64,000 nucleotides of DNA from Massilia violaceinigra (GCF_002752675.1 NZ_CP024608.1:5146001-5210000), one strand, 5' to 3'; shown: positions 1 to 8,618, numbered from the stretch's first letter. Notes: a model not told the origin generated them from the letters alone. A program made the numbers and translations.

Positions 1-2085
1 GGTTTCGTTCAGGCCGACCGAGACGCTGAAGGCGTCGTCCGGGCTGGCGCCGGCCAGGCCGCCGCGCTTCCAGATGCCGGTCAGGAAGTTGCGCGCCATG
101 CTCTTGATGGTGACCCAGGTGTTGGCCACGTTCGGCTCGAACACATAAGCCTTGCTGGCCAGGCGCAGCGACTCTTCCAGCATGATCATGGTGCGCCGCA
201 CGTTGATGTAGCGCCAGTCGAGGCTGTTGCCGTCGAGAGTGCGCGCGCCCCACACCAGGGTGCCTTCGCCGATGAAGGTGCGGATCGCATTGATCGATTT
301 GCCGGTGGTGCTGACGTTCAGGTCTTCCTGGTCGTCGTGGGTGATGTTGACCGACGGCGAGGTCACGGCCGCCAGGCTGACGTTGGCCGGGGCCTTCCAG
401 ACTCCGCGCGTATTGTCGACCATGGTGTACAGGCCGGCCATCGCCGCGCTCGGCGGCAGCAGGTTGAGGTTGCGCTGCACGGCCAGCAAGATGCGCGAAT
501 ACAGCGGGCTGATCGCCACCAGGGTGTTGTGCACGGTGGCGATCTGGTGCAGGCGGTCGGCGCCGTCCTCCACCGTTTTCCAGTCGCGCACGATGGCGTC
601 CAGGGTCTTGCCCACCTGGGTGGCCTTGATCCGCGCCGCCGGGCTCTTGCTGGTGTCGGCGTACAGCACGCTGGCCAGGTCGTTGCTGAGCAGGTCCTTG
701 AGCTTGGTCCGGTTCTCGGCATCGAAATAAGTGAAATCGAGATCCTTGGCGGCCACGATGGTCGTGTTCACCCACGGATAGTAAGCGGCGCCGAAGGCCA
801 GGAAGCTGGTGCCTACCCCTTCGCGGAACTGGTTGACGGGACCGTCGTTCAATTCCTTCTCGCCGTTATACACATCGAGAATGGCAAAACGGCTCTTCAT
901 CTTGTAGCCGCAGTGCATCAGCATCTGGGCTTGCAGACTGTAGCAGTCATCTTTGGCCAGCAGCACGGCTTCCGGAATGACCAGCATGGTCGGTTCCTGC
1001 TCCTTGAGCAAGACATCGATACCGGCCTGCAGGGCGTCGGCCTCGGGCTGGGCCTGGTAGTCGCCCACCGAGACAATGTAGCAGGCGCCGCCGCCATTCT
1101 GGAAAAACAGTTTCATGCTGTGGTACAGCAGGTGCTTGCCGCCGGTCTTGACCAGTTTGTAAGGCACGAACGCGCGCGCTTTTTCCGCCTTGAGTTTCAG
1201 CGCGTAGGCGGGGATGGCGGCGGTGGCGGCCTTGTCTGACGCTGCCTGGGCATCCTGGGCGGCTTTCTCCGCAGCATCGTAGGCGGTCGTTTTGGCTGCT
1301 TTCTGCTCGGCGCTGGCTTTGTCGAGCTCGGCCTTGGCAGCGTCCGCCTTCTTGCGCAGGTCCGCCGCCGTGTCGGCGGCTGTCGCGGCGACCGTGACGA
1401 GGTCGGATGCATCGCCAGCCTTGGCACTGCCCTTGGCTGCCGTCTCAGCCTTTAAAGCTGCGGCCTCGGCTGCTTCGGACTGGGATTTTTTATCGGCGTT
1501 GCCGGCGTCGGCCTCCAGCGCTTTCTTGGCTTCGTTCGCGGCGGTTCTGGCCGAGTCCGCTGCCGCGCGCAAGACCGGGTCCTCGGCGCCAGCGGTTTGG
1601 ACAGGGGCGGCGCCGCTCTTGGCACTGTCTTTGGCGGCCGCTTCAGCCTTCGCAGCGGCGGCCTCGGTTTCTTCGGACTTGGCTTTTTTTTCGGCGTTGT
1701 CGGCGTCGGCATCGAGCGCTTTCCTGGCCTCGTCCGCAGCTGTTCTGGCCTTGTTCGCTGTCTCGCGCAAGGCGGGATCCTCGGCGCCGGCGCCAGCGGC
1801 AGGGGCTGCGCCTTCCGCCAGCGGCGCGACGCCCGAAAAATCGGCATCGTCCTGACGCTCGACTTTATCGAAGGTGAACACCGGCACTGGCGGACCGCCG
1901 AAGTGGACCTCGAATTCGGCCATCGAGCTGATCCGCATTGCCTTGTTGGTCAGGGATGAACCCTTGTAATCGGCGATCTGCGTGTGGCCGACAAAGGCAG
2001 GCACCGCGGTCGCGACCTCGACCACCGAGTTGGGGAATGCGTTCTTTTCAACGATGTAGACCCCGGGAGTTTTATATTGCGCCAT
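1..2085 (-). CDS. Contractile tail sheath protein of an eCIS (partial, runs off left edge)
   Basis: The gene reads leftward from ATG at 2085, after a good AGAAAGGA ribosome site, and stays open for 695 codons to the window edge. The N-terminus (MAQYKTPGVYIVE) is the classic sheath opening. Residues from about 310 carry LFFQNGGGACYIVSVG, and the last 200 residues match the phage sheath C-terminal fold (WGARTLDG, DWRYINVRRT). Sheath subunits form the contractile outer tube that drives an inner needle. A roughly 200-residue Ala/Lys/Glu-rich segment (about residues 92-290) separates the N-terminal arm from the sheath core where most family members have a short linker. The two genes upstream (DUF4255 and an unknown protein) are in the same operon, as in Pvc/Afp-type loci. 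Family call is secure; the injection-system type is inferred from neighbours. Confidence 0.93.
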   Translation of the reverse strand, partial: MAQYKTPGVYIVEKNAFPNSVVEVATAVPAFVGHTQIADYKGSSLTNKAMRISSMAEFEVHFGGPPVPVFTFDKVERQDDADFSGVAPLAEGAAPAAGAGAEDPALRETANKARTAADEARKALDADADNAEKKAKSEETEAAAAKAEAAAKDSAKSGAAPVQTAGAEDPVLRAAADSARTAANEAKKALEADAGNADKKSQSEAAEAAALKAETAAKGSAKAGDASDLVTVAATAADTAADLRKKADAAKAELDKASAEQKAAKTTAYDAAEKAAQDAQAASDKAATAAIPAYALKLKAEKARAFVPYKLVKTGGKHLLYHSMKLFFQNGGGACYIVSVGDYQAQPEADALQAGIDVLLKEQEPTMLVIPEAVLLAKDDCYSLQAQMLMHCGYKMKSRFAILDVYNGEKELNDGPVNQFREGVGTSFLAFGAAYYPWVNTTIVAAKDLDFTYFDAENRTKLKDLLSNDLASVLYADTSKSPAARIKATQVGKTLDAIVRDWKTVEDGADRLHQIATVHNTLVAISPLYSRILLAVQRNLNLLPPSAAMAGLYTMVDNTRGVWKAPANVSLAAVTSPSVNITHDDQEDLNVSTTGKSINAIRTFIGEGTLVWGARTLDGNSLDWRYINVRRTMIMLEESLRLASKAYVFEPNVANTWVTIKSMARNFLTGIWKRGGLAGASPDDAFSVSVGLNET
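1396..1791 (-). repeat. 198-bp tandem duplication inside the sheath gene
   Basis: Residues 99-164 and 165-230 of the sheath are two copies of a 66-residue unit starting AGAEDP(A/V)LR and continuing through ARTAA(D/N)EA(R/K)KAL(D/E)AD. The units are rich in Ala, Lys and Glu, lack Pro and Gly in their middle, and should form helices or a coiled coil. They are diverged enough that this is an old in-frame duplication and not an assembly artefact. Confidence 0.85.
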
Positions 2086-2108
2086 CTTGCGTCCTTTCTG
2101 GTGGGTAA

Positions 2109-2960
2109 TCAGGGGATGTAGATTTCCGACACTAATACTGGTACGGCACTTCCTTCTGTAATTTCCCGCCCGATGGCTGCCACACTGGCATTCGGCAGTC
2201 GCTTGATGAGAATTCTTTGGCCCAGCTCGCCCTGGTCGCGCAGCTGCAGGCGTTGTTGCGGGGTCTTGCGCATAGCGATCGCCTGTTCGCTGGCAAAGGT
2301 CAGTGCCGACCGGTTGCCGGGCAGCGGCGTGCGCCCGCGCGCCGCGAAGCGCAGTTTGTCGTCGAGGTCGACGATGACCGGATTGGGTGCATCCAGGTCG
2401 CTCAAAAAATGGTACTTCCAGACGCTGGCACGGGCGCCGAAGCGGACCAGCCAGACTGGCGCGGCAGCCTGCGCCAGCGCGCCGGCCACATCGGCCAGAG
2501 CCAAAACCATGAAAAACGCGGGCCTGGCGCCGTGTCCGGCCAGACCCGCCGCCTTGTCCGGTACGCGCGGAAGGCGCCAGGCCGCCGGTCCGGCCAGTTC
2601 ATCGGGATGCATGCGCCAGCGGCCGACGCCTTCGGCCTGGGCCCGGGCGCTGTGGAAAAACAGGCAGGCGTCGGGTGCGGGCGCATCGAGCCCGGTGAAC
2701 AGGGAAAAGTGGGGATCTGTCGAGAACACGGCAAATTCGAGTTCCGCCGCGTCGTCGCGCCCGCCTTGCAGATCGGCGCGCGCCGCATCCTGGCCGGCCA
2801 GCGCCAGGCCGTGCGCGGACGGACGCGCGAGGATGCCGAAGCGATCGAGCAGGGCGGCGCATTGCTGCGTCGGCACGAAGCGGAAATTGGCGCTGGCCCC
2901 ATCCGGGAAATACGCGTGATCGGCGCGCAATTCCAGGAGAAGGGAATATGCGCCGCGCAT
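2109..2960 (-). CDS. eCIS-associated protein of unknown function
   Basis: This 283-residue protein (MRGAYSLLLELRADHAYFPDG) lies between the DUF4255 and sheath genes. It starts 3 bases after the DUF4255 stop and ends 23 bases before the sheath start, so the three are one transcript. I see no signal peptide, membrane segment or catalytic motif, and do not recognise a named domain. A protein of unknown function in this slot, between the DUF4255 gene and the sheath, is a recurrent arrangement in eCIS loci. It is probably a structural or assembly factor; that role is inference from position only. Confidence 0.8.
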   Translation of the reverse strand: MRGAYSLLLELRADHAYFPDGASANFRFVPTQQCAALLDRFGILARPSAHGLALAGQDAARADLQGGRDDAAELEFAVFSTDPHFSLFTGLDAPAPDACLFFHSARAQAEGVGRWRMHPDELAGPAAWRLPRVPDKAAGLAGHGARPAFFMVLALADVAGALAQAAAPVWLVRFGARASVWKYHFLSDLDAPNPVIVDLDDKLRFAARGRTPLPGNRSALTFASEQAIAMRKTPQQRLQLRDQGELGQRILIKRLPNASVAAIGREITEGSAVPVLVSEIYIP

Positions 2961-2963
2961 GGC

Positions 2964-3536
2964 TCAGTGACCTACGCTGGTGATCGGTTCGGCCACGGTG
3001 CCGACCTGGTGCGTGATGTCGTCGCCGCCCACGGTAATCATGCGTACCTTGTACATGACGGAGGGCAGGTAGCGCCCGCTGAGCATGGTCCAGAGATTGC
3101 TCAGCTCATGCGTCTTGAGGTTTTCGATATCGAGCAGGAGCCGTTCGATGCGTTCATCGAGATCGGGCGTGACCTGATGGTCGAATACCGGCGTGCGCTG
3201 GAAGAAGCTGATCGCGCTGGAAATGAAACGCAGCGCCTCGGGATAGTTTTTATCGCTGAAATTGGCGGCGACCACCACGTACAGGTTGAGGAACAGCGGC
3301 CGGCTGAAGACCGGCGTGCGGCCCGCGCCGGGGCTGGGCGCGAATGCCTGCTGGGGCAGCGTGTCTTTCTCGATATTGGTCAGGCAGATCACCACCTTGT
3401 TGGCGATGTGCGGGGCGATAGCGCCGTTCTGCCCGATGATATTCGACACCACCACGATGTCGTCGGTGAGCTTGTGGCTGCGCCGCAAAAACTGATTGAG
3501 GTGCTGCGCGAGGTGATCGATGGCTGCCTCAATCAT
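2964..3536 (-). CDS. DUF4255 (Pvc16-like) protein of an eCIS
   Basis: The 190-residue protein begins MIEAAIDHLAQHLNQFLRR and matches the DUF4255/Pvc16 N-terminal family, which in Pvc and Afp particles is linked to the tube cap and assembly. Several in-frame ATGs exist upstream; I chose 3536 because a GGGAG site lies 7 bases before it and the length then equals the usual family size of about 190. It heads the minus-strand operon with the unknown protein and the sheath. The centre (FSRPLFLNLYVVVAANF, YPEALRFISSAISFFQ) is typical of the family. Confidence in the family is high. Confidence 0.9.
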   Translation of the reverse strand: MIEAAIDHLAQHLNQFLRRSHKLTDDIVVVSNIIGQNGAIAPHIANKVVICLTNIEKDTLPQQAFAPSPGAGRTPVFSRPLFLNLYVVVAANFSDKNYPEALRFISSAISFFQRTPVFDHQVTPDLDERIERLLLDIENLKTHELSNLWTMLSGRYLPSVMYKVRMITVGGDDITHQVGTVAEPITSVGH

Positions 3537-3826
3537 CAGCATGCTCCCGGTTCGGAAAGCTTGGACAAGACGATCGGCAGGCGCATTCCTGATCTCCCTT
3601 TTGTTGTAATTTCGGAAGACTTTATCATAAGACACTGTGTGGTTTTTTTTATTTTTGCGATGTCGCAATCGTTACATCAACGTGGTAACTTATGAGATTG
3701 TGAGGACCATTTCGTGATCGAAATCGCCGGCGAAAACTGCACCGCCAGGACGCGGGCGGTTGGCAAGCGCGGCTGTAGTGACGGGCTCCGCGCCATCTTT
3801 TCTGTTCTGTTCATGCGAGGTGAACG
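3537..3826. promoter_or_regulatory. Divergent promoter region between eCIS operon and DUF4157 gene
   Basis: This AT-richer stretch separates the leftward eCIS operon from the rightward DUF4157 gene. It contains TTGCGA-TG-TCGCAA at 3655-3668, a 6-bp perfect inverted repeat with a 2-base centre next to a T-rich run (3642-3656), which is operator-like. No gene is visible. Individual -35/-10 boxes cannot be fixed by eye. Confidence 0.5.
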
Positions 3827-4453
3827 ATGAGTACTGATGCGCTTTACCAGGCGCCACAAGCCGGTCCCGAACCGCAGCAAGAGCGCCACGCGCGCGCCAC
3901 CGGGCCGGCGGAAGGCATGGCCGACGGGCACGTCGCCCGGTTCGCCAATGGACGGGCGCAAGCGGTCGCGCAAACCCAGTTGCAGGCGTTCGTCGACAAG
4001 CGGTTACAGGCGTGCCAATGCAAGGTTGTCGGCAGCCTGATACAAAACAGTGCGCGCGTACGACAGATGCAGGCGCTGGCCCGGATGACGGATAGAGCAC
4101 CTGTGCAGCGTCAGGCCGGGGCAAACAATGCCGGACTGCCCGATCAACTCAAGGCCGGCATGGAAAGCCTGTCGGGCATGAGCATGGACCACGTCAAGGT
4201 GCACTACAATTCAGCGCAGCCCGCGCAATTGAATGCGCATGCGTTTGCGCAGGGCAGCGATATCCACCTGGCGCCGGGGCAGGAGCGGCATTTGCCGCAC
4301 GAGGCCTGGCATGTGGTGCAGCAGGCGCAGGGGCGGGTCAGGCCGACGATGCAGATGAAGGCTGGCGTGCCGGTCAATGATGATGCCTCGCTGGAGAGCG
4401 AGGCCGACGTCATGGGAGCGCGGGCGGCTGCCTGCGGTGCGTCGCCACGGTAG
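3827..4453 (+). CDS. DUF4157 (eCIS-core) domain protein, putative zinc-metallopeptidase-like
   Basis: This is a 208-residue protein. Residues about 104-172 form a DUF4157 domain: LPDQLKAGMESLSGMSMDHV, then VHYNSAQPAQLNAHAFAQG, then the HEAWH motif (H158, E159, H162) typical of the putative zinc-binding helix. DUF4157 is strongly enriched near extracellular contractile injection systems and is thought to mark cargo or associated toxins. Here the domain is followed by only about 36 residues and no toxin domain, so this may be a stand-alone core protein. Start ATG 3827 follows a GAGGTG site. It is divergent from the eCIS operon. Peptidase activity is not shown by the sequence alone. Confidence 0.88.
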   Translation: MSTDALYQAPQAGPEPQQERHARATGPAEGMADGHVARFANGRAQAVAQTQLQAFVDKRLQACQCKVVGSLIQNSARVRQMQALARMTDRAPVQRQAGANNAGLPDQLKAGMESLSGMSMDHVKVHYNSAQPAQLNAHAFAQGSDIHLAPGQERHLPHEAWHVVQQAQGRVRPTMQMKAGVPVNDDASLESEADVMGARAAACGASPR

Positions 4454-4756
4454 TACAGGACGGCTGCGGCGTATGGCGCGGGCAGCGGGGTTGTGCAACG
4501 CTATGTGCTTGCTATCGCGTACTGTGAGGTTGCGCCGCTCGATACAGATGAGGCCGGCATGGTGGCCATCTCGGCATGAGCTGCGGCGCGCCGATGTTAT
4601 CGACCGGCATGGGAGTCAACCGGGAGTTGCCGGGCGGTGCCAGGGCACGCGGCCAGGCTCGAGGCCGGCCATGTGGAGTCGGTTCCTCCCTATCTGCTGA
4701 GGTTGCAACACCTCACCGCCGATAGCGAGCTCCGCCCCCCATGCCGGCCGCGCCGC
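4454..4756. other. Intergenic stretch, no gene seen
   Basis: About 300 bases between the end of the DUF4157 gene and the end of the convergent ABC binding-protein gene. Reading frames here are short and lack ribosome sites or family features. I see no tRNA, clear terminator or repeat. Confidence 0.5.
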
Positions 4757-5905
4757 TTACTGGATGACGCTGAGGCGCTGGCGCTTGCCGCTTTTGAAGG
4801 TGTACAAGGTCAGCCTGCCATCCTTGACGTCGCCCCGGGCGTCGAAGGCGGTCACGCCGGTCACGCCCTTGTGGCGCACCTTGGCCAGCGCCGGCAGGTA
4901 CACCGCCGGATCGGTCGAGCCGGCCTGCTGCATGGCGGCCACCATGGCGTGCATGGCGTCGTAGGCATACGGCGCATACGTCATCACGTCGATGCCGTAG
5001 CGGCGCCGGTAGGCCGCGCGGAAATCATCCATGCCTTTTTGCTGCTGCGCGTCGACTCCGCCGGCTTCCGCGCAGATGACCTGGCCATCGGCCATGCCAT
5101 CGCCGGCCAGCCTGGCCATCGAATCGGAACACATGCCGTCGCCGCCCATGAAGCGCAGCGGCATGCCCAGTTGCTTCATCTGGCGCAGCATCGGTCCTGC
5201 CACGGCATCCATGCCGCCGAAGAAAATCAGATCTGGCTTGGTGGCCTTGATGGCGGTCAGGATCGCGCCGAAATCGGTCGCCTTGTCGGTGGTGTACTGT
5301 TGCGTGACCACGCGCGCGCCCTGGCCGGCGCTCTTGACGTTCTTGATGAATTCGTCAGCCACGCCTTTGCCGTAGGCGGTGCGGTCGTCGATGACGGCAA
5401 TCTGCCTGGCCTTGCCGGTTTGTACCGCGTACTTGGCGAGCGCGGCGCCCAGCTGCTCGTCGTTGGCGACGTTGCGAAACGCTGTATTGAAACCCTGGCG
5501 CGTGTACTTGGGGTTGCTGGCCGAGGGCGAAATTTGCGGGATGCCCGCGTCGAAGTAGATTTTCGAGGCCGGGATCGTGGTGCCCGAGGTTTCGTGGCCG
5601 ATCACGCCGCGCACCTTGGCGTCGACCAGCTTTTGGGCCACGGTGGTGCCTTGTTTGGGGTCGCCGGCGTCGTCCTCGGCCAGCATCTCGATGCGGTAGC
5701 GCTTGCCGCCGATCAGCACGCCCTTGGCGTTCAACTCATCGACCGCCATGCGCGCGCCGTTTTCATTGTCCTTGCCGAGGTGGGCGATGACGCCGGAGGT
5801 GGCCGCCACGTGCCCGATCCGGACCACGTCCTGGGCCTGCGCCACGCCGCCAGACAAGCTGGCCAGCACGGCCGCCCGCAGAACCAAACTGGAATTGAAC
5901 CGCAT
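4757..5905 (-). CDS. Branched-chain amino acid ABC transporter substrate-binding protein (LivJ/LivK family)
   Basis: The 382-residue mature-type protein starts MRFNSSLVLRAAVLASLSGG with a signal peptide cleaved near AQA-QDVVRIG. The ATG at 5905 is preceded by AAGGAAG; an ORF can be extended 18 residues further but without a ribosome site. The body follows the periplasmic binding protein type I fold: IGHVAATSGVIAHLGKDNENGARMAVDELNAKG, GVIGHETSGTTIPA, and the hinge PDLIFFGGMDAVAGPM. Such proteins deliver leucine, isoleucine, valine or related amides to an inner-membrane ABC importer. No permease or ATPase genes are adjacent, so it is an orphan and its ligand is not predictable. Confidence 0.92.
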   Translation of the reverse strand: MRFNSSLVLRAAVLASLSGGVAQAQDVVRIGHVAATSGVIAHLGKDNENGARMAVDELNAKGVLIGGKRYRIEMLAEDDAGDPKQGTTVAQKLVDAKVRGVIGHETSGTTIPASKIYFDAGIPQISPSASNPKYTRQGFNTAFRNVANDEQLGAALAKYAVQTGKARQIAVIDDRTAYGKGVADEFIKNVKSAGQGARVVTQQYTTDKATDFGAILTAIKATKPDLIFFGGMDAVAGPMLRQMKQLGMPLRFMGGDGMCSDSMARLAGDGMADGQVICAEAGGVDAQQQKGMDDFRAAYRRRYGIDVMTYAPYAYDAMHAMVAAMQQAGSTDPAVYLPALAKVRHKGVTGVTAFDARGDVKDGRLTLYTFKSGKRQRLSVIQ

Positions 5906-6005
5906 AGCTTCCTTTTTCGTTGACGCGGCCGGTATGGCGCGGAGCGGCCAGCATACCACGCAGGAATCGTCCGTGCGCCTGCGGATTTCCCCTACAGGTT
6001 CCGCC

Positions 6006-7109
6006 TCAGCTGCCTGAGCCGGTCATCTCGATGCCGCGGTTGCGCAAGTGATACAGCACGGCCAGGCCCGCCAGGGTCAGCACACTGGCGATCAGGGTCA
6101 GCAGCTCGCTGCCGCCGCGGGTAATGACGGCTGCGGCGTTCGAGGCCATGGTCGCGGCGGTCATGCCGTGATCGTAGGTGGCGCCGATGACGAGTTCGCG
6201 GTCGTTGATGGCGTTGGTCAGGTGCAGGCCCTGGCCGCCGCGGTGCACCGTCATCTTCTTGTCGAGCCACACGAAGGACATGCGCTCCGAACCGACCATG
6301 ACGGTGCCGACCACGTGGCCGGCGTTGTTGATATCGGTGGCAAAGCTGTTGTAATTGCCGATCAGCGCACCCAGGTCGACCATGCGCTTGCCGTCGTGCA
6401 TAAAGGCGCGCCAGCGGCGGTCCTTCGTTTCCGAGGCGCCGACCACGAGGCCATTGTCATTGATCGCCATGGCCGAGCTTTGGCGCCCACCCAGGGTGCC
6501 CAGGTCGACCATGCCGCGTTCGGCGGTGTACAGGAAGGCGTGACGATAGCCGTCCGCGTTGGCGGCGGTGCCGACCACATGCCGGTGCTTGTTGATGCCG
6601 CTGGCGTAACTGATGTTGCCGCCCAAGGTGCCGAGATCTTGCAGCTGCCCGCCGCCGTGGTTGATGAAGGCGTGCCAGTCGCCGTTGGGAATGTCGGCAA
6701 AGCCGACGCTGATGCCTTCCTGGTTGATGCCCATGCCGTAGCTGCTGGGGCCGCCAAGGGTGCCCATCACGCGCATGCCGCTGCTGCGATGGAAAAGGAA
6801 AGCGTTCCAGGTGCCATCCTTGTTGCGCGCCGATCCAATGATCTCGCCACGGTCGTTGATGCCGCGCGCATCGCTGTGCATGCCGCCGCGCGAGCCCAGG
6901 TCGGTGATTTTGCCTTTCTCGAACAGCACGCCGCGCGTGTTGCCGTCGCCGTCTTCCAGCACGGCGGCCACCTGGCCGGCGCCGTTCATGTCGTAGGCGA
7001 TGGTCGACTCGCCTGTGGGTACGGCGATGCCGAGCGAATGGGGACGGGCACTGGCCTCGCCTCCCAGCAGGATCAGTACGACGAGGCAGGCAGGAAGGGC
7101 AGGGCGCAT
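6006..7109 (-). CDS. HAF-repeat extracellular protein with C-terminal membrane anchor
   Basis: The 367-residue protein has a signal peptide (to about residue 22) and then repeats of the HAF type. Units such as HAFLY, DLGTLGGRQSSAMAINDNG and VVGAS recur about every 42-45 residues; at least four (MGTLGG, LGTLGG, LGTLGG, LGALIG) are visible. A hydrophobic helix near residues 333-352 (LLTLIASVLTLAGLAVLYHL) followed by RNRG resembles a C-terminal sorting or anchor helix. ATG 7109 has an AAGGAA site 6 bases upstream. HAF proteins are exported and of unknown function; the repeats probably build a beta-propeller. Confidence 0.85.
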   Translation of the reverse strand: MRPALPACLVVLILLGGEASARPHSLGIAVPTGESTIAYDMNGAGQVAAVLEDGDGNTRGVLFEKGKITDLGSRGGMHSDARGINDRGEIIGSARNKDGTWNAFLFHRSSGMRVMGTLGGPSSYGMGINQEGISVGFADIPNGDWHAFINHGGGQLQDLGTLGGNISYASGINKHRHVVGTAANADGYRHAFLYTAERGMVDLGTLGGRQSSAMAINDNGLVVGASETKDRRWRAFMHDGKRMVDLGALIGNYNSFATDINNAGHVVGTVMVGSERMSFVWLDKKMTVHRGGQGLHLTNAINDRELVIGATYDHGMTAATMASNAAAVITRGGSELLTLIASVLTLAGLAVLYHLRNRGIEMTGSGS

Positions 7110-7246
7110 GCGGAATTCCTTTCGATAATGGGCGTCAGGGCGATATCCGTTATAAAACGGTGTCGATGAATATACGCCAACGTTGCGACCTTGAGGAATT
7201 TGTTTTGCTATGTTGTGGTAAATTTATTGCGCTATCGATGTGGAAA

Positions 7247-7272
7247 ACAAAAAACCCGCACAGGGCGGGTTG
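7247..7272 (-). terminator. Intrinsic terminator of the first coiled-coil paralogue
   Basis: Read on the minus strand, an AACCCGC/GCGGGTT stem is followed by a run of T (TTTTTTG). It lies 27 bases after the stop codon of the 90-residue coiled-coil membrane protein. Confidence 0.8.
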
Positions 7273-7298
7273 TTGGCGGTGAACGGCATGACAGGCTG

Positions 7299-7571
7299 TC
7301 AGATGTACTTTTCGATGATGCGGACGATTGTGGGTACCAGCTGGGCCAGGAAAACGAGGCCCGCAACCCATATGATGATCGCCGACTTCGCCTCGGCTAT
7401 TTTGGTATGAACATCGGCAATATCAGATTTGGTCGCGCCAATTGCCTTGATCACGCCGATATCGATCTTCATGGCCGCGACATCAATTTTGATGGCGGCA
7501 ACATCGGCTTCCAGTTTTGTTATGCGGGCTTCCATGCCCCCATGATCATGCAGTTCACCGCTCATGTCCAT
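7299..7571 (-). CDS. Small coiled-coil membrane protein, paralogue 1 of 4
   Basis: A 90-residue protein: MDMSGELHDHGG, then a heptad-patterned stretch (MEARITKLEADVAAIKIDVA), then a polar linker and a single C-terminal membrane helix (IIIWVAGLVFLAQLVPTIV) ending in IIEKYI. The start at 7571 has GAGGA upstream; longer frames lack this and are not conserved among the copies. The layout, a coiled coil plus C-terminal helix, resembles small XhlA or DUF1640-like proteins, but I cannot assign a family. Three more paralogues follow on the same strand. Each has its own promoter-side element; terminators are clear only for paralogues 1 and 3. The function is unknown. Confidence 0.85.
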   Translation of the reverse strand: MDMSGELHDHGGMEARITKLEADVAAIKIDVAAMKIDIGVIKAIGATKSDIADVHTKIAEAKSAIIIWVAGLVFLAQLVPTIVRIIEKYI

Positions 7572-7751
7572 AGTGTTCCTCGACGATGTAAACGTTTTTT
7601 TGTCCGGGGGGCGGTACGCTGCAAGGACACGCTTCCCGCAGGCTGGGTGATCAGCGGCCATGCGATACGAACGAGTCGGTCGATACTCGGCACAGCCCTG
7701 CCGGGTCGACGATGCGTTAGTAAAGGAGGCTCGTACGGGGCCGGTTCTGCT

Positions 7752-7770
7752 CATCACAGTAAGACCTCGT
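7752..7770 (-). repeat. Conserved upstream element, copy 1
   Basis: CATCACAGTAAGACCTCG as read on the plus strand lies about 180 bases upstream of paralogue 1. The same motif precedes all four paralogues, so it is probably part of their promoter or transcript leader. Confidence 0.6.
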
Positions 7771-7895
7771 CCATTGGAATGAGTTTCTGATGTCCCGGCA
7801 CCATCAAGTATTGGTTCCGCCCAGTCTGGGTTCACGGCGTGCTGACGAAGGGGTTTAAGCCCGCGTTGGGTTCTCGATCGCCAACGATGAGCGCA

Positions 7896-8267
7896 TCAGA
7901 TGTACTTCTCGATGAGGCGTACCGCTGCCGGCACTAACTGAGCCAGAAAAACGACGCCTGAAATCCAGAGGATAATTGCCGACTTCGCGTCCGCCACCGT
8001 GCTGCGTATCTCCAGACGTACGCCGGCAATTTCGGACCGCACTACCGCGATCTCGGACCGCACCCCGGCAATTTCGGACCGCAACTCGGACCGTCCTCCG
8101 GCAATCTCGGACCGAAACTCGGAATGCAGTTCAGCAATATCTGATTTCGTCGCGCCATTGGCCTTGATCACCGCAACATCGATCTTGATGGCGGTGATGT
8201 CAGCTTCCAGCTTGGCTACGCGGGCTTCCATGTCGCCATGATCATGCAGTTCGCCGTTCGTGTCCAT
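7896..8267 (-). CDS. Small coiled-coil membrane protein, paralogue 2 of 4 (expanded heptads)
   Basis: The 123-residue protein shares the N-terminus (MDTNGELHDHGDMEARVAKL) and the C-terminal membrane helix (LWISGVVFLAQLVPAAV, then RLIEKYI) with its neighbours. Between them it carries about five extra seven-residue units of the form (R)SE(I/L)AGV(R), the DNA of which repeats in about 21-base steps (8010-8120). This is the longest coiled coil of the four. ATG 8267 has GAGGAAA upstream. Its upstream region is about 125 bases shorter than in the other copies. The function is unknown. Confidence 0.85.
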   Translation of the reverse strand: MDTNGELHDHGDMEARVAKLEADITAIKIDVAVIKANGATKSDIAELHSEFRSEIAGGRSELRSEIAGVRSEIAVVRSEIAGVRLEIRSTVADAKSAIILWISGVVFLAQLVPAAVRLIEKYI

Positions 8268-8320
8268 CGTGTTTCCTCATGATTGACAGCATGTCGCCCG
8301 GTGGCACGGGGCCAGTTCTG

Positions 8321-8345
8321 CTCTTTACAGTAAGACCTCTTCTAT
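8321..8345 (-). repeat. Conserved upstream element, copy 2
   Basis: TTTACAGTAAGACCTCT on the plus strand, the same element as copies 1, 3 and 4, but only about 54 bases from the start of paralogue 2, so a segment between element and gene has been lost here. Confidence 0.55.
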
Positions 8346-8618
8346 TGAAGTTAGTTCTGTCGAACCGGCGCCATCATGCATGCCGTCCCACCTGAGCCGC
8401 TGGCCGGTCGGCGGGCGAAAAGCGGCCGCCCGCCGTTGGTGGAGGTATGAGATGTTCGCTGGGTGGTGCGCGATGAGAGCAATGGGCCATTCCTGGAGCA
8501 GCATTGTTCCTCCGGCCTGGCGGGCTTCGCCGGGCGCGCTTGCCCAACAAACGGAAGACGCCGACCGTGCACGGCGTCTCCGGCGTCATCGTGAAGCTCA
8601 ACATCAAGGTGGCATGTG
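8346..8618. other. Spacer with GC hairpin, no gene
   Basis: This spacer between the paralogue 2 upstream element and the paralogue 3 terminator holds an 8-bp perfect hairpin, AGACGCCG/CGGCGTCT, at 8556-8579. Frames here look like shadows with no ribosome site. Confidence 0.4.

Noticed and set aside
4637..5923. Long plus-strand frame over the ABC binding-protein gene, and similar long antisense frames elsewhere
   Set aside because: High GC makes antisense frames open; the opposite strand has clear homology and a proper start in each case.
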